The notes under the pieces: generated by a model | The model's input: only the letters and a program-made list of their open reading frames with translations | Database searches by the model: none | What the model was told of the DNA's origin: nothing | In this document: positions 36,474-49,267 of the stretch, one piece after another | Numbering within the stretch: position 1 is the first letter of the stretch | Layout of the letters: every line of letters begins with the position of its first letter | NCBI RefSeq assembly: GCF_022605725.1 | Contig: NC_065550.1 | Coordinates: 11,098,001-11,162,000, forward strand | DNA from: Anthonomus grandis grandis | Lineage: Eukaryota; Arthropoda; Insecta; Coleoptera; Curculionidae | Length of the DNA: 64,000 nucleotides | Direction: 5' to 3' | Program-made: the position numbers and the translations under genes

Positions 36474-37600
36474 CTAGATTACGAAAACACCGGGATATAA
36501 CAGGATCCGAGCAGAACTAAGGGAATGAGAGGACTTTGAAAATCCTGAAAAAGTCGTTTTCGACGTCCGTTTTTCAGGCCAAAAATGGGCATCAAAATGC
36601 CATATCTCGGCTATCGTAAATGCTACAATCTTGCGGATGTTCTCGTTGGATTCAGAATGGTGAAACTAAGAAAAAACCGTTGGAATTTTCCCGATAGCTC
36701 AAAATGGGCATAAAATAAGTATACCAGCGTCTTATTTGGGTCACCTAGATTACGAAAACACCGGGTTATAACAGGATCCGAGCAGAACTAAGGGAATGAG
36801 AGCACTTTGAAAATCCTGAAAAAGTCGTTTTCGACGTCCGTTTTTGAGGCCAAAAATGGGCATCAAAAATGCCATATCTCGGCTATCGTAAAAGCTACGA
36901 CCTTCCGGATGGTCTCGTTGGATTCAGAATGGCGAAACTAAGAAAAAACCGTTGGAATTTTCCCGATAGCTCCCATAGAAGCCGAGAAATCGAACTTCAA
37001 AGTTTGGGTTTTTTCATTTTTCGGGTATACCCCCCCGTATCGAATTTTTTCACCAAAAATTGACTTTTTTCGAAATCAAACTAAGTATACCAGCGTCTTA
37101 TTTGGGTCACCTAGATTACGAAAACACCGGGTTATAACAAGATCCGAGCAGAACTAAGGGAATGAAAGCACTTTGAAAATCCTGAAAAAGTCGTTTTCGA
37201 CGTCCGTTTTTAAGGCCAAAAATGGGCATCACAAATGCCATATCTCGGCTATCGTAAATGCTACGATCTTGCGGATGGTCTCGTTGGATTCAGAATGGCG
37301 AAACTAAAAAAAAACCGTTGGAATTTTCCCGGTAGCTCCCATAGAAGCCGAGATATCGACATTCAAAATTTGGGTTTTTTCATTTTTCGCGTATACCCCC
37401 CCGTATCGAATTTTTTCACCAAAAATTAATTTTTTTCGAAATCAAACTAAGTATACCAGCGTCTTATTTGGGTCACCTAGATTACGAAAACACCGGGATA
37501 TAACAGGATCCGAGCAGAACTAAGGGAATGAGAGGACTTTGAAAATCCTGAAAAAGTCGTTTTCGACGTCCGTTTTTCAGGCCAAAAATGGGCATTAAAA
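35864..37600. repeat. Copy of 30101-31837 (offset 5763 bp)
   Basis: Units at 30101, 30469, filler 30938, 31106 and 31472 recur at 35864, 36232, filler 36701, 36869 and 37235. The rare CCCGGTAGC change of 31472 is shared at 37235, which supports direct descent. The unit at 37235 has ATTAATTTTTTTCG, as in 21260 and 26560, where 31472 has ATTGATTTTTTTCG. Confidence 0.9.
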
Positions 37601-40162
37601 ATGCCATATCTCGGCTATCGTAAAAGCTACGACCTTCCGGATGGTCTCGTTGGATTCAGAATGACGAAACTAAGACAAAAACCGTTGGAATTTTCCAGAT
37701 AGCTCCCATAGAAGCCGATATATCGACCTTTAAAGTTTGGGTTTTTTCATTTTTCGGGTATACCCCCCCCGTATCGAATTTTTTCACCAAAAATTGATTT
37801 TTTTCGAAATCAAACTAAGTATACCAGCGTCTTATTTGGGTCACCTAGATTATGAAAACAACGGGTTATAACAAGATCCGAGCAGAACTAAGGGAATGAG
37901 AGCACTTTGAAAATCCTGAAAAAGTCGTTTTCGACGTCCGTTTTTAAGGCCAAAAATGGGCATCAAAAATGCCATATCTCGGCTATCGTAAAAGCTACGA
38001 CTTTCTGGATGGTCTCGTTGGATTCAGAATGACGAAACTAAGAGAAAACCATTGGAATTTTTCCGATAGCTCCCATAGAAGCCGAGATATCGACATTCAA
38101 AGTTTGGGTTTTTTCATTTTTCGCGTATACCCCCCCGTATCGAATTTTTTCACCAAAAATTGATTTTTTTCGAAATCAAACTAAGTATACCAGCGTCTTA
38201 TTTGGGTCACCTAGATTACGAAAACACCGGGATATAACAGGATCCGAGCAGAACTAAGGGAATGAGAGGACTTTGAAAATCCTGAAAAAGTCGTTTTCGA
38301 CGTCCGTTTTTCAGGCCAAAAATGGGCATCAAAAATGCCATATCTCGGCTATCGTAAATGCTACGACCGTCTGGATGGTCTCGTTGGATTCAGAATGACG
38401 AAACTAAGAGAAAACCATTGGAATTTTTCCGATATCTCCCATAGAAGTCGAGATATCGACCTTTAAAGTTTAAGTTTTTTCATTTTTCGGGTATACCCCC
38501 CCGTATCGAATTTTTTCACCAAAAATTGATTTTTTTCGAAATCAAACTAAGTATACCAGCGTCTTATTTGGGTCACCTAGATTACGAAAACACCGGGTTA
38601 TAACAAGATCCGAGCAGAACTAAGGGAATGAGAGCACTTTGAAAATCCTGAAAAAGTCGTTTCGACGTCCGTTTTTAAGGCCAAAAATGGGCATCAAAAA
38701 TGCCATATCTCGGCTATCGTAAAAGCTACGACCTTCCGGATGGTCTCGTTAGCTTCAGAATGACGAAACTAAGAGAAAACCATTGGAATTTTTCCGATAG
38801 CTCCCATAGAAGCCGAGATATCGACATTCAAAGTTTGGGTTTTTTCATTTTTCGCGTATACCCCCCCGTATCGAATTTTTTCACCAAAAATTGATTTTTT
38901 TCGAAATCAAACTTAGTATACCAGCGTCTTATCTGGGTCACCTAGATTACGAAAACACCGGGTTATAACAAGATCCGAGCAGAACTAAGGGAATGAGAGC
39001 ACTTTGAAAATCCTAAAAAAGTCGTTTTCGACGTCCGTTTTTAAGGCCAAAAATGGGCATCAAAAATGCCATATCTCGGCTATCGTAAAAGCTACGACCT
39101 TCCGGATGGTCTCGTTGGATTCAGAATGGCGAAACTAAGAAAAAACCGTTGGAATTTTCTTGATAGCTCCCATAGAAGCCGAGATATCGACATTCAAAGT
39201 TTGGGTTTTTTCATTTTTCGCGTATACCCCCCCGTATCGAATTTTTTCACCATAAATTGATTTTTTTCGAAATCAATCTAAGTAAACCAGCGTCTTATTT
39301 GGGTCACCTAGATTACGAAAACACCGGGTTATAACAAGATCCGAGCAGAACTAAGGGAATGAGAGCACTTTGAAAATCCTAAAAAAGTCGTTTTCGACGT
39401 CCGTTTTTGAGGCCAAAAATGGGCATCAAAAATGCCATATCTCGGCTATCGTAATAGCTACGATCTTGCGGATGTTCTTGTTGGATTCAGAATGGCGAAA
39501 CTAAGAAAAAACCGTTGGAATTTTCCCGATAGCTTCCATAGAAGCCGAGATATCGACCTTCAAAGTTTGGGTTTTTTCATTTTTTGGGTATACCCCCCCG
39601 TATCGAATTTTTTCACCAAAAATTGATTTTTTTCGAAATTAAACTAAGTATACCAGCGTCTTATTTGGGTCACCTAGATTACGAAAACACCGGGATATAA
39701 CAGGATCCGAGCAGAACTAAGGGAATGAGAGGACTTTGAAAATCCTGAAAAAGTCGTTTTCGACGTCCGTTTTTCAGGCCAAAAATGGGCATCAAAAATG
39801 CCATATCTCGGCTATCGTAAATGCTACGACCGTCTGGATGGTCTCGTTGGATTCAGAATGACGAAACTAAGAGAAAACCATTGGAATTTTTCCGATATCT
39901 CCCATAGAAGTCGAGATATCGACCTTTAAAGTTTAAGTTTTTTCATTTTTCGGGTATACCCCCCCGTATCGAATTTTTTCACCAAAAATTGATTTTTTTC
40001 GAAATCAAACTAAGTATACCAGCGTCTTATTTGGGTCACCTAGATTACGAAAACACCGGGTTATAACAAGATCCGAGCAGAACTAAGGGAATGAGAGCAC
40101 TTTGAAAATCCTGAAAAAGTCGTTTCGACGTCCGTTTTTAAGGCCAAAAATGGGCATCAAAA
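37601..40162. repeat. Mixed full-length satellite 1 units, two with the CCGTCTGG subtype
   Basis: Units lie at about 37602, 37969, 38335, 38700, 39066, 39432 and 39798. The pair 38335 and 39798 (offset 1463) carry the CCGTCTGG subtype and each is followed by the GTCGTTTCGAC flank. The units at 39066 and 39432 combine TTCTTGATAGC and TAATAGCTACG variants otherwise seen near 1278, 6667 and 7032, so this stretch mixes markers from both ends of the array. CCTAAAAAAGTCG occurs only at 39013 and 39379. Confidence 0.85.
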
Positions 40163-42460
40163 ATGCCATATCTCGGCTATCGTAAAAGCTACGACCTTCC
40201 GGATGGTTTCGTTGGATTTAGAATGACGAAACTAAGAAAAAACCGTTAGAATTTTCCCGATAGCTCCCATAGAAGCCGAGATATCGATCTTTAAACTTTG
40301 GGTTTTTTCATTTTTTGGGTATACCCTCCGTATCGAATTTTTTCACCAAAAATTGATTTTTTTCAAAATCAAACTAAGTATACCAGCGTCTTATTTGGGT
40401 CACCTAGATTACGAAAACACCGGGTTATAACAAGATCCGATCAGAACTAAGGGAATGAGAGCACTTTGAAAATCCTGAAAAAGTCGTTTTCGACGTCCGT
40501 TTTTAAGGCCAAAAATTGGCATCAAAAATGCCATATCTCGGCTATCGTAAAAGCTACGACCTTCCGGATGGTCTCGTTGGATTCAGAATGACAAAACTAA
40601 GAGAAAACCATTGGAATTTTTCCGATAGCTCCCATAGAAGCCGAGATATCGACATTCAAAATTTGGGTTTTTTCATTTTTCGCGTATACCCCCCCCGTAT
40701 CGAATTTTTTCACCAAAAATTGATTTTTTTTGAAATCAAACTAAGTATACCAGCGTCTTATTTGGGTCACCTAGATTACGAAAACACCGGGATATAACAG
40801 GATCCGAGCAGAACTAAGGGAATGAGAGGACTTTGAAAATCCTGAAAAAGTCGTTTTCGACGTCCGTTTTTCAGGCCAAAAATGGGCATCAAAAATGCCA
40901 TATCTCGGCTATCGTAAAAGCTACGACCTTCCGGATGGTCTCGTTGGATTCAGAATGACAAAACTAAGAGAAAACCATTGGAATTTTTCCGATAGCTCCC
41001 ATAGAAGCCGAGATATCGACATTCAAAGTTTGGGTTTTTTCATTTTTCGCGTATACCCCACCGTATCGAATTTTTTCACCAAAAATTGATTTTTTTCGAA
41101 ATCAAACTAAGTATACCAGCGTCTTATTTGGGTCACCTAGATTACGAAAACACCGGGATATAACAGGATCCGAGCAGAACTAAGGGAATGAGAGGACTTT
41201 GAAAATCCTGAAAAAGTCGTTTTCGACGTCCGTTTTTCAGGCCAAAAATGAGCATCAAAAATGCCATATCTCGGCTATCGTAAAAGCTACGACCTTCCGG
41301 ATGGTCTCGTTGGATTCAGAATGACGAAACTAAGACAAAACCGTTGGAATTTTCCAGATAGCTCCCATAGAAGCCGAGATATCGACCTTTAAAGTTTGGG
41401 TTTTTTCATTTTTCGGGTATACCCCCCCGTATCGAATTTTTTCACCAAAAATTGATTTTTTTCGAAATCAAACTAAGTATACCAGCGTCTTATTTGGGTC
41501 ACCTAGATTATGAAAACAACGGGTTATAACAAGATCCGAGCAGAACTAAGGGAATGAGAGCACTTTGAAAATCCTGAAAAAGTCGTTTTCGACGTCCGTT
41601 TTTAAGGCCAAAAATGGCATCAAAAATGCCATATCTCGGCTATCGTAAAAGCTACGACCTTCCGGATGGTCTCGTTGGATTCAGAATGACAAAACTAAGA
41701 GAAAACCATTGGAATTTTTTCGATAGCTCCCATAGAAGCCGAGATATCGACATTCAAAATTTGGGTTTTTTTCATTTTTCGCGTATACCCCCCCCGTATC
41801 GAATTTTTTCACCAAAAATTGACTTTTTTTGAAATCAAACTAAGTATACCAGCGTCTTATTTGGGTCACCTAGATTACGAAAACACCGGGTTATAACAGG
41901 ATCCGAGCAGAACTAAGGGAATGACAGCACTTTGAAAATCCTGAAAAAGTCGTTTTCGACGTCCGTTTTTCAGGCCAAAAATGGGCATCAAAAATGCCAT
42001 ATCTCGGCTATCGTAAATGCTACGACCTTCTGGATGGTCTCGTTGGATTCAGAATGACGAAACTAAGAGAAAACCATTGGAATTTTTCCGATAGCTCCCA
42101 TAGAAGCCGAGATATCGACATTCAAAGTTTGGGTTTTTTCATTTTTCGCGTATACCCCACCGTATCGAATTTTTTCACCAAAAATTGATTTTTTTCGAAA
42201 TCAAACTAAGTATACCAGCGTCTTATTTGGGTCACCTAGATTACGAAAACACCGGGATATAACAGGATCCGAGCAGAACTAAGGGAATGAGAGGACTTTG
42301 AAAATCCTGAAAAAGTCGTTTTCCGACGTCCGTTTTTCAGGCCAAAAATGGGCATCAAAATGCCATATCTCGGCTATCGTAAATGCTACAATCTTGCGGA
42401 TGTTCTCGTTGGATTCAGAATGGTGAAACTAAGAAAAAACCGTTGGAATTTTCCCGATAG
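40163..42460. repeat. Copy of 33300-35373 (offset 6863 bp) running to the contig end
   Basis: Landmarks at 33653, 34032, 34764 and 35132 recur at 40516, 40895, 41627 and 41994; the offset becomes 6862 after a lost G in AAAAATGGCATC near 41607. The final unit carries an extra C in TTTTCCGACG near 42323 and stops at GATAG, just where sister units enter the filler joint. A one-base lesion close to a contig end suits thin read support there. Confidence 0.88.
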
Positions 42461-42461
42461 A

Positions 42462-42476
42462 CTCTCACGAGATGTG
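42462..42476 (-). other. Residual PacBio barcode sequence at the contig end
   Basis: After satellite 1 stops at GATAG (42460) and one A, the 15 bases CTCTCACGAGATGTG fill the space up to the N run. They equal the first 15 bases of the reverse complement of PacBio barcode bc1003 (ACACATCTCGTGAGAG, recalled, not looked up); the sixteenth base would be the first N. The string is not part of either satellite. It is best read as an untrimmed read end. Confidence 0.85.
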
Positions 42477-42576
42477 NNNNNNNNNNNNNNNNNNNNNNNN
42501 NNNNNNNNNNNNNNNNNNNNNNNNNNNNNNNNNNNNNNNNNNNNNNNNNNNNNNNNNNNNNNNNNNNNNNNNNNNN
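42477..42576. other. Assembly gap, 100 N
   Basis: Exactly 100 N, a conventional placeholder for a gap of unknown size. The left contig ends in satellite 1 plus a barcode remnant, and the right contig starts inside satellite 2. The real junction of the two satellites is therefore not observed, and their adjacency and relative orientation rest on scaffolding alone. The open frame spanning the N run from 42348 is meaningless. Confidence 0.97.
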
Positions 42577-42837
42577 ACTATTACCTATAGCTATTGTTCC
42601 GATATGATTTCATTTTAATTTTTAGATATAATTTGATTAACACTAAATGATTTTTAAAAATATTTTAATGTATTGTGTTTAAAAAAAATAGTCATATCTC
42701 ACTCAATTACGGTTATCTATTATTCAAATTTATTTTAAAATTAATATTTAGGTTATACAAGATGACCCAATTGATCCTTTTTAAGTTTTGGACATAACCA
42801 GGGTTAAGAAAATAGAACAATTAATCATTATAGCATT

Positions 42838-43078
42838 GTCCGATTTGATTCCAATTTAATTTTTGAAGTTGATTTGATATACTGTAAATTATTTTTAAAA
42901 TTTTTCTTATGAATTGCTTTTAAAAAAAATAATTATATTTCACTCTATTACAGTTAACTATTATTCGAACATAATTTAAATTTACTATTTCGCATATACA
43001 AGATAGCCAAATGATGTTTTTTACGGTTTGAACACAACCAGAATTAAAAAAATATAATAACTAATAGCGTTAAAGATT
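42838..43078. repeat. Representative B monomer (about 241 bp)
   Basis: Starts at GTCCGATTTGATTCC. In order it holds GATATACTGTAAATT, a T/A-rich core, TTTCACTCTATTACAG, TATCGAACATAA-like text with ATTCGAACATAA, TTTCGCATATACAAGATAGCC, TTTTTTACGGTTTGAACAC and an end of AATAGCGTTAAAGAT. B monomers end in AATAGCGTTA followed by AAGATTGTT or ACGATTGTT, which leads into A. Confidence 0.9.
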
Positions 43079-43309
43079 GTTCTAATTTAATTTGTAGATA
43101 TAATTTGATTAACCCTAAATAATTTTTAAAAATATTTTGATGTATAGTGTTTAAAAAAAATAGTCATATCTCACTCAATTACGGTTATCTATTATTCAAA
43201 TTTATTTTAAAATTAATATTTAGGTTATACAAGATGACCCAAATGATCCTTTTTAAGTTTTGGACATAACCAGGGTTAAGAAAGTAGAACAGTTAATCAT
43301 CATAGCATT
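43079..43309. repeat. Representative A monomer (about 231 bp)
   Basis: Starts at GTTCTAATTTAATTTGTAG. In order it holds TTTGATTAACCCTAAAT, an A-run core, AGTCATATCTCACTCAATTACGG, AATATTTAGGTTATACAAG, GATGACCCAAATGATCC and GGACATAACCAGGG, ending ATCATCATAGCATT before the next B. Related A copies start GTTCCGATTTAATTTTTAG and are a few bases longer or shorter. Confidence 0.9.
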
Positions 43310-44252
43310 GTCCGATTTGATTCCAATTTAATTTTTTAAGTTAATTTGATGTACTGTAAATTATTTTTAAAATTTTTCTTATGAATTGTTTTTTAAAAAA
43401 ATAGTCATATCTCATTCTATTACTGTTATCTATTATTCGAATATAATTTCAATTTACTATTTCGCATATACAAGATAGCCAAATGATGTTTTTTACGGTT
43501 TGAACACAACCAGAATTAGAAAAATATAATAACTAATAGCGTTAAAGATTGTTCCGATATAATTTTTAGATATAATTTGATTAACCCTAAATGATTTTTA
43601 AAAATATTTTGATGTATTGTGTTTAAAAAAATAGTCATATCTTACTCAATTACGGTTATCTATTATTCAAATTTCTTTTAAAATTAATATTTAGGTTATA
43701 CAAGATGACCCAATTGATCCTTTCTAAGTTTTGGACATAACCAGGGTTAAGAAAATAGAAATATTAATCATTATAGCATTGTCCGATTTGATTCCAACTT
43801 CATTTTTTAAGTTTAGTTGATATACAGTAAATTATTTTTAAAATTTTTCTTATGAATTGCCTTTTAAAAGAATAATTATATTTCACTCTATTACTGTTAT
43901 CTATTAATCCAATATATTTTAAATTTACTATTTCGCATATACAAGATAGCTAAATGAAGTTTTTTACGGTTTGAACACAACCAGATTTAAGATAATATAA
44001 TAACTAATAGCGTTAGCGATTGTTCTGATTTAATTTTAATTCAATTTTTAGGTAAAATTTGAATAACCCTAAATAATTTTTTTTAAATATTTTGATGTAT
44101 TGTGTTTCAAAAAAATAGTCATATCTCACTCAATTACGGTTATCTATTATTCAAATATAAATTAAAACTATTATTTAGGTTATACAAGATGACTGAAATG
44201 ATCCTTTTTATGTTTTGGACATAACCAGGATAAAGAAAATCGATTACTATTA

Positions 44253-46402
44253 CCTATAGCTATTGTTCCGATATGATTTCATTTTAATTTTTAGATATAA
44301 TTTGTTTAACACTATATAAATTTTTAAAATATTTTGATGTATTGTGTTTAAAAAAAATAGTCACATTTCACTCAATTACGGTTATCTATTATTCAAATTT
44401 ATTTAAAAATTAATATTTAGGTTATACAAGATGACCCAAATGATCCTCTTTAAGTTTTGGACATAACCAGGGTTAAGAAAGTAGAACAGTTAATCATCAT
44501 AGCATTGTCCGATTTGATTCCAATTTAATTTTTTAAGTTAATTTGATGTACTGTAAATTATTTTAAAAAATTTTCTTATGAATTGTTTTTTAAAAAAATA
44601 ATCATATCTCATTCTATTACTGTTATCTATTATTCGAATATAATTTCAATTTACTATTTCGCATATACAAGATAGCCAAATGATGTTTTTTACGGTTTAA
44701 ACACAACCAGAATTAAGAAAATATAATAAATAATAGCGTTAACGATTGTTCCGATTTAATTTTTAGATATAATTTGATTAACACTAAATGATTTTTAAAA
44801 ATATTTTAATGTATTGTGTTTAAAAAAAATAGTCATATCTCACTCAATTACGGTTATCTATTATTCAAATTTATTTAAAAATTAATATTTAGGTTATACA
44901 AGATGACCCAATTGATCCTTTTTAAGTTTTGGACATAACCAGGGTTGAGAAAATAGAACAATTAATCATTATAGCATTGTCCGATTTAATTCCAATTAAA
45001 TTTTTGAAGTTGATTTGATATACTGTAAATTATTTTTAAAATTTTTCTTATGAATTGCTTTTTAAAAAAATAATTATATTTCACTCTATTACAGTTATCT
45101 ATTATTCGAACATAATTTAAATTTACTATTTCGCATATACAAGATAGCCAAATGATGTTTTTTACGGTTTGAACACAACCAGAATTAAAAAAAATATAAT
45201 AACTAATAGCGTTAAAGATTGTTCTAATTTAATTTTAATTTAATTTGAAGATATAATTTGATTAACCCTAAATAATTTTTAAAAATATTTTGATGTATTG
45301 TGTTTAAAAAAAATAGTCATATCTCACTCAATTACGGTTATCTATTATTCAAATTTCTTTTAAAATTAATATTTAGGTTATACAAGATGACCCAATTTAT
45401 CCTTTTTAAGTTTTGGACATCACCAGGGTTAAGAAAATAGAACAATTAATCATTATAGCATTGTCCGATTTAATTCCAATTAAATTTTTGAAGTTGATTT
45501 GATATACTGTAAATTATTTTTAAAATTTTTCTTATGAATTGTTTTTTAAAAAAATAATCATATCTCATTCTATTACTGTTATCTATTATTCGAATATAAT
45601 TTCAATTTACTATTTCGCATATACAAGATAGCCAAATGATGTTTTTTACGGTTTAAACACAACCAGAATTAAGAAAATATAATAAATAATAGCGTTAACG
45701 ATTGTTCCGATTTAATTTTTAGATATAATTTGATTAACCCTAAATGATTTTTAAAAATATTTTAATGTATTGTGTTTAAAAAAAATAGTCATATCTCACT
45801 CAATTACGGTTATCTATTATTCAAATTTATTATAAAATTAATATTCAGGTAATGCAAGATGACCCAAATGATCCTTTTTAAGTTTTGGACATAACGAGGA
45901 TTAAGAAAATAGAACAATTAATCATTATAGCATTGTCCGATTTGATTTCAATTTAATTTTTGAAGTTGATTTGATATACTGTAAATTATTTTTAAAATTT
46001 TTCTTATGAATTGCTTTTTAAAATAATAATTATATTTCACTCTATTACAGTTATCTATTAATCCAATATATTTTAAATTTACTATTTCGCACAAGATAGC
46101 TAAATGATGTTTTTTACGGTTTGAAAACAACCAGAGTTAAGAAAATATAATAACTAATAGCGTTAGCGATTGTTCTGATTTAATTTTAATTCAATTTTTA
46201 GGTAAAATTTGAATAACCCTAAATAATTTTTTTAACTATTTTGATCTATTGTGTAAAAAAAAAAATTGTCATATCTCACTCAATTACGGTTATCTATTAT
46301 TCAAATATAATTTAAAATTATTATTTAGGTTATACAAGATGACTGAAATGATCCTTTTTATGTTTTGGACATAACCAGGATAAAGAAAATCGATTACTAT
46401 TA
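44253..46402. repeat. Satellite 2 higher-order unit U2: 9 monomers, 2150 bp
   Basis: Order A-B-A-B-A-B-A-B-A'. The first A carries AGTCACATTTCAC. A private GGGTTGAGAAAATAG marks the third monomer. Unit U8 repeats it at an offset of 9504 bp. Confidence 0.9.
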
Positions 46403-48553
46403 CCTATAGCTATTGTTCTAATATGATTTCATTTTAATTTTTAGATATAATTTGATTAACCCTAAATAATTTTTAAAAATATTTTGATGTATTGTGTTTA
46501 AAAAAAATAGTCATATTTCACTCAATTACGGTTATCTATTATTCAAATTTATTTAAAAATTAATATTTAGGTTAGACAAGATGACCCAAATGATCCTTTT
46601 TAAGTTTTTGACATAACCAGGGTTAAGAAAGTAGAACAGTTAATCATCATAGCATTGTCCGATTTGATTCCAATTTAATTTTTTAAGTTAATTTGATATA
46701 CTGTAAATTATTTTAAAAATTTTTCTTATGAATTGTTTTTTAAAAAAATAATCATATCTCATTCTATTACTGTTATCTATTATTCGAATATAATTTCAAT
46801 TTACTATTTCGCATATACAAGATAGCCAAATGATGTTTTTTACGGTTTAAACACAACCAGAATTAAAAAAATATAATAAATAATAGCGTTAACGATTGTT
46901 CCGATTTAATTTTTAGATATAATTTGATTAACCCTAAATAATTTTTAAAAATATTTTGATGTATAGTGTTTAAAAAAAATAGTCATATCTCACTCAATTA
47001 CGGTTATCTATTATTCAATTTTATTTTAAAATTAATATTTAGGTTATACAAGATGACCCAATTGATCCTTTTTAAGTTTTGGACATAACCAGGGTTAAGA
47101 AAGTAGAACAGTTAATCATCATAGCATTGTCCGATTTGATTCCAATTAAACTTTTGAAGTTGATTTGATATACTGTAAATTATTTTTAAAATTTTTCTTA
47201 TGAATTGCTTTTTAAAAAAATAATTATATTTCACTCTATTACAGTTATCCATTATTCGAACATAATTTAAATTTACTATTTCGCATATACAAGATAGCCA
47301 AATGATGTTTTTTACGGTTTAAACACAACCAGAATTAAAAAAATATAATAAATAATAGCGTTAAAGATTGTTCTAATTTAATTTGTAGATACAATTTGAT
47401 TAACCCTAAATAATTTTTAAAAATATTTTGATGTATAGTATTTAAAAAAAATAGTCATATCTCACTCAATTACGGTTATCTATTATTCAAATTTATTTTA
47501 AAATTAATATTTAGGTTATACAAGATGACCCAATTGATCCTTTTTAAGTTTTGGACATAACCAGGGTTAAGAAAATAGAACAATTAATCATTATAGCATT
47601 GTCCGATTTGATTCCAATTAAACTTTTGAAGTTGATTTGATATACTGTAAATTATTTTTAAAATTTTTCTTATGAATTGCTTTTTAAAAAAATAATTATA
47701 TTTCACTCTATTACAGTTATCCATTATTCGAACATAATTTAAATTTACTATTTCGCATATACAAGATAGCCAAATGATGTTTTTTACGGTTTGAACACAA
47801 CCAGAATTAAAAAAAATATAATAACTAATAGCGTTAAAGATTGTTCTAATTTAATTTTAATTTAATTTGTAGATATAATTTGATTAACCCTAAATAATTT
47901 TTAAAAATATTTTGGTGTATTGTGTTTAAAAAAAATAGTCATATCTCACTCAATTACGGTTATCTATTATTCAAATTTCTTTTAAAATTAATATTTAGGT
48001 TATACAAGATGACCCAATTTATCCTTTTTAAGTTTTGGACATCACCAGGGTTAAGAAAATAGAACAATTAATCATTATAGCATTGTCCGATTTGATTCCA
48101 ATTTAATTTTTGAAATTGATTTGATATACTGTAAATTATTTTTAAAATTTTTTTTATGAATTGCTTTTTAAAAAAATAATTATATTTCACTCTATTACAG
48201 TTATCTATTAATCGAATATATTTTAAATTTACTATTTCGCACAAGATAGCTAAATGAAGTTTTTTACGGTTTGAACACAACCAGAGTTAAGAAAATATAA
48301 GAACTAATAGCGTTAGCGATTGTTCTGATTTAATTTTAATTCAATTTTTAGGTAAAATTTGAATAACCCTAAATAATTTTTTTTAAATATTTTGATGTAT
48401 TGTGTTAAAAAAAAAATTGTTATATCTCACTCAATTACGGTTATCTATTATTCAAATTTAATTTAAAATTATTATTTAGGTTATACAAGATGACTGAAAT
48501 GATCCTTTTTATGTTTTGGACATAACCAGGATAAAGAAAATCGATTACTAATA
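46403..48553. repeat. Satellite 2 higher-order unit U3: 9 monomers, 2151 bp
   Basis: Order A-B-A-B-A-B-A-B-A'. The first A has GTTCTAATATG and GGTTAGACAAG. About 745 bp of its start recur at 55907 as the beginning of U9. Its internal part repeats a 470-bp A-B pair (AAACTTTTGAAG variant near 47149 and 47620). Confidence 0.88.
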
Positions 48554-49267
48554 CCTATAGCTATTGTTCCGGTATGATTTCATTTTAATTTTTAGATATA
48601 ATTTGTTTAACACTAAATAAATTTTTAAAATATTTTGATGTATTGTGTTTCAAAAAAATAGTCATATCTCACTCAATTACGGTTATTTATTATTCAAATT
48701 TATTTTAAAATTGATATTTAGGTTATACAAAATGACACAAATGATCCTTTTTAAGTTTTGGACATAACCAGGGTTAAGAAAATAGAACAATTAATCATTA
48801 TAGCATTGTCCGATTTGATTCCAATTTAATTTTTGAAGGTGATTTGATATACTGTAAATTATTTTTAAAATTTTTCTTATGAATTGCTTTTTAAAAAAAT
48901 AATTATATTTCACTCTATTACAGTTATCTATTATTCGAATATAATTTAAATTTACTATTTCGCATATACAAGATAGCCAAATGAAGCTTTTTACGGTTTG
49001 AACACAACCAGATATAAGAAAATATAATAAATAATAGCGTTAACGATTGTTCCGATTTATTTTTTAGATATAATTTGATTAACCCTAAATGATTTTAAAA
49101 AATATTTTGATGTATTGTGTTTAAAGAAAAAAGTCATATCTCACTTAATTACGGTTATCTATTATTCAAATACAATTTAAAATTATTATTTAGGTTATAC
49201 AAGATGATTCAAATGATACTTTTTATGTTTGGGACATAACCAGGATAAAGAAAATCGATTACTATTA
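48554..49267. repeat. Satellite 2 higher-order unit U4: 3 monomers, 714 bp
   Basis: Order A-B-A', the shortest unit. The last monomer starts like an ordinary A (GTTCCGATTTATTTTTTAG) but ends with the A' junction text, so it is a hybrid. It has GATGATTCAAATGATAC in place of GATGACTGAAATGATCC. Confidence 0.85.

Larger units (their letters stand above)
1..42460. repeat. Satellite array 1: 366-bp monomer, head-to-tail
   Basis: Uninterrupted tandem array with all units in the same orientation. The landmark ATGCCATATCTCGGCTATCG recurs at 546, 912, 1278 and onward at 366-bp steps. Landmarks in order within a unit: GCCATATCTCGG; a GGATGGTCTCGTTGG box; GATAGCTCCCATAGAAGCC; a T-rich tract; GTATACCCCCCCG; CAAACTAAGTATACCAGCG; ACACCGGGTTATAACA followed by GGATCCGAGCAG (BamHI site) or AGATCCGAGCAG; and GTCGTTTTCGACGTCCG. 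Most differences between units are single bases, small indels and a few recurrent deletions. No mobile element or unique sequence interrupts the array. The left end is cut by the window and the right end by a contig end. Family identity is not recognised; a Repbase/Dfam and species-specific satellite search would settle whether it is described. Confidence 0.97.
42584..44252. repeat. Satellite 2 higher-order unit U1: 7 monomers, 1669 bp
   Basis: Bounded by the CCTATAGCTATT junction at each end. Order A-B-A-B-A-B-A'. The last monomer (A') starts GTTCTGATTTAATTTTAATTC, has GATGACTGAAATGATCC and TTTATGTTTTGGAC, and ends AGGATAAAGAAAATCGATTAC before the junction. It is followed by another A and not by B. 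Unit U7 is a near-identical copy 9504 bp downstream. Confidence 0.9.

Noticed and set aside
241..42188. Dozens of 64-93 codon open frames of one protein-like family (MPYLGYRK...SHRSRDIDIQ...) in satellite 1
   Set aside because: They recur once per 366-bp unit, change length with the C-run length (seven or eight C) and with satellite deletions, and end in the same repeat text. There is no sign of selection on the protein, no splice or promoter context, and no known domain. They are by-products of the monomer.
1..42460. CRISPR array
   Set aside because: The whole 366-bp unit is repeated, with no short direct repeats separated by unique spacers.
42348..42590. Open frame running across the N gap
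   Set aside because: It crosses unknown bases and the barcode remnant, so the frame has no meaning.
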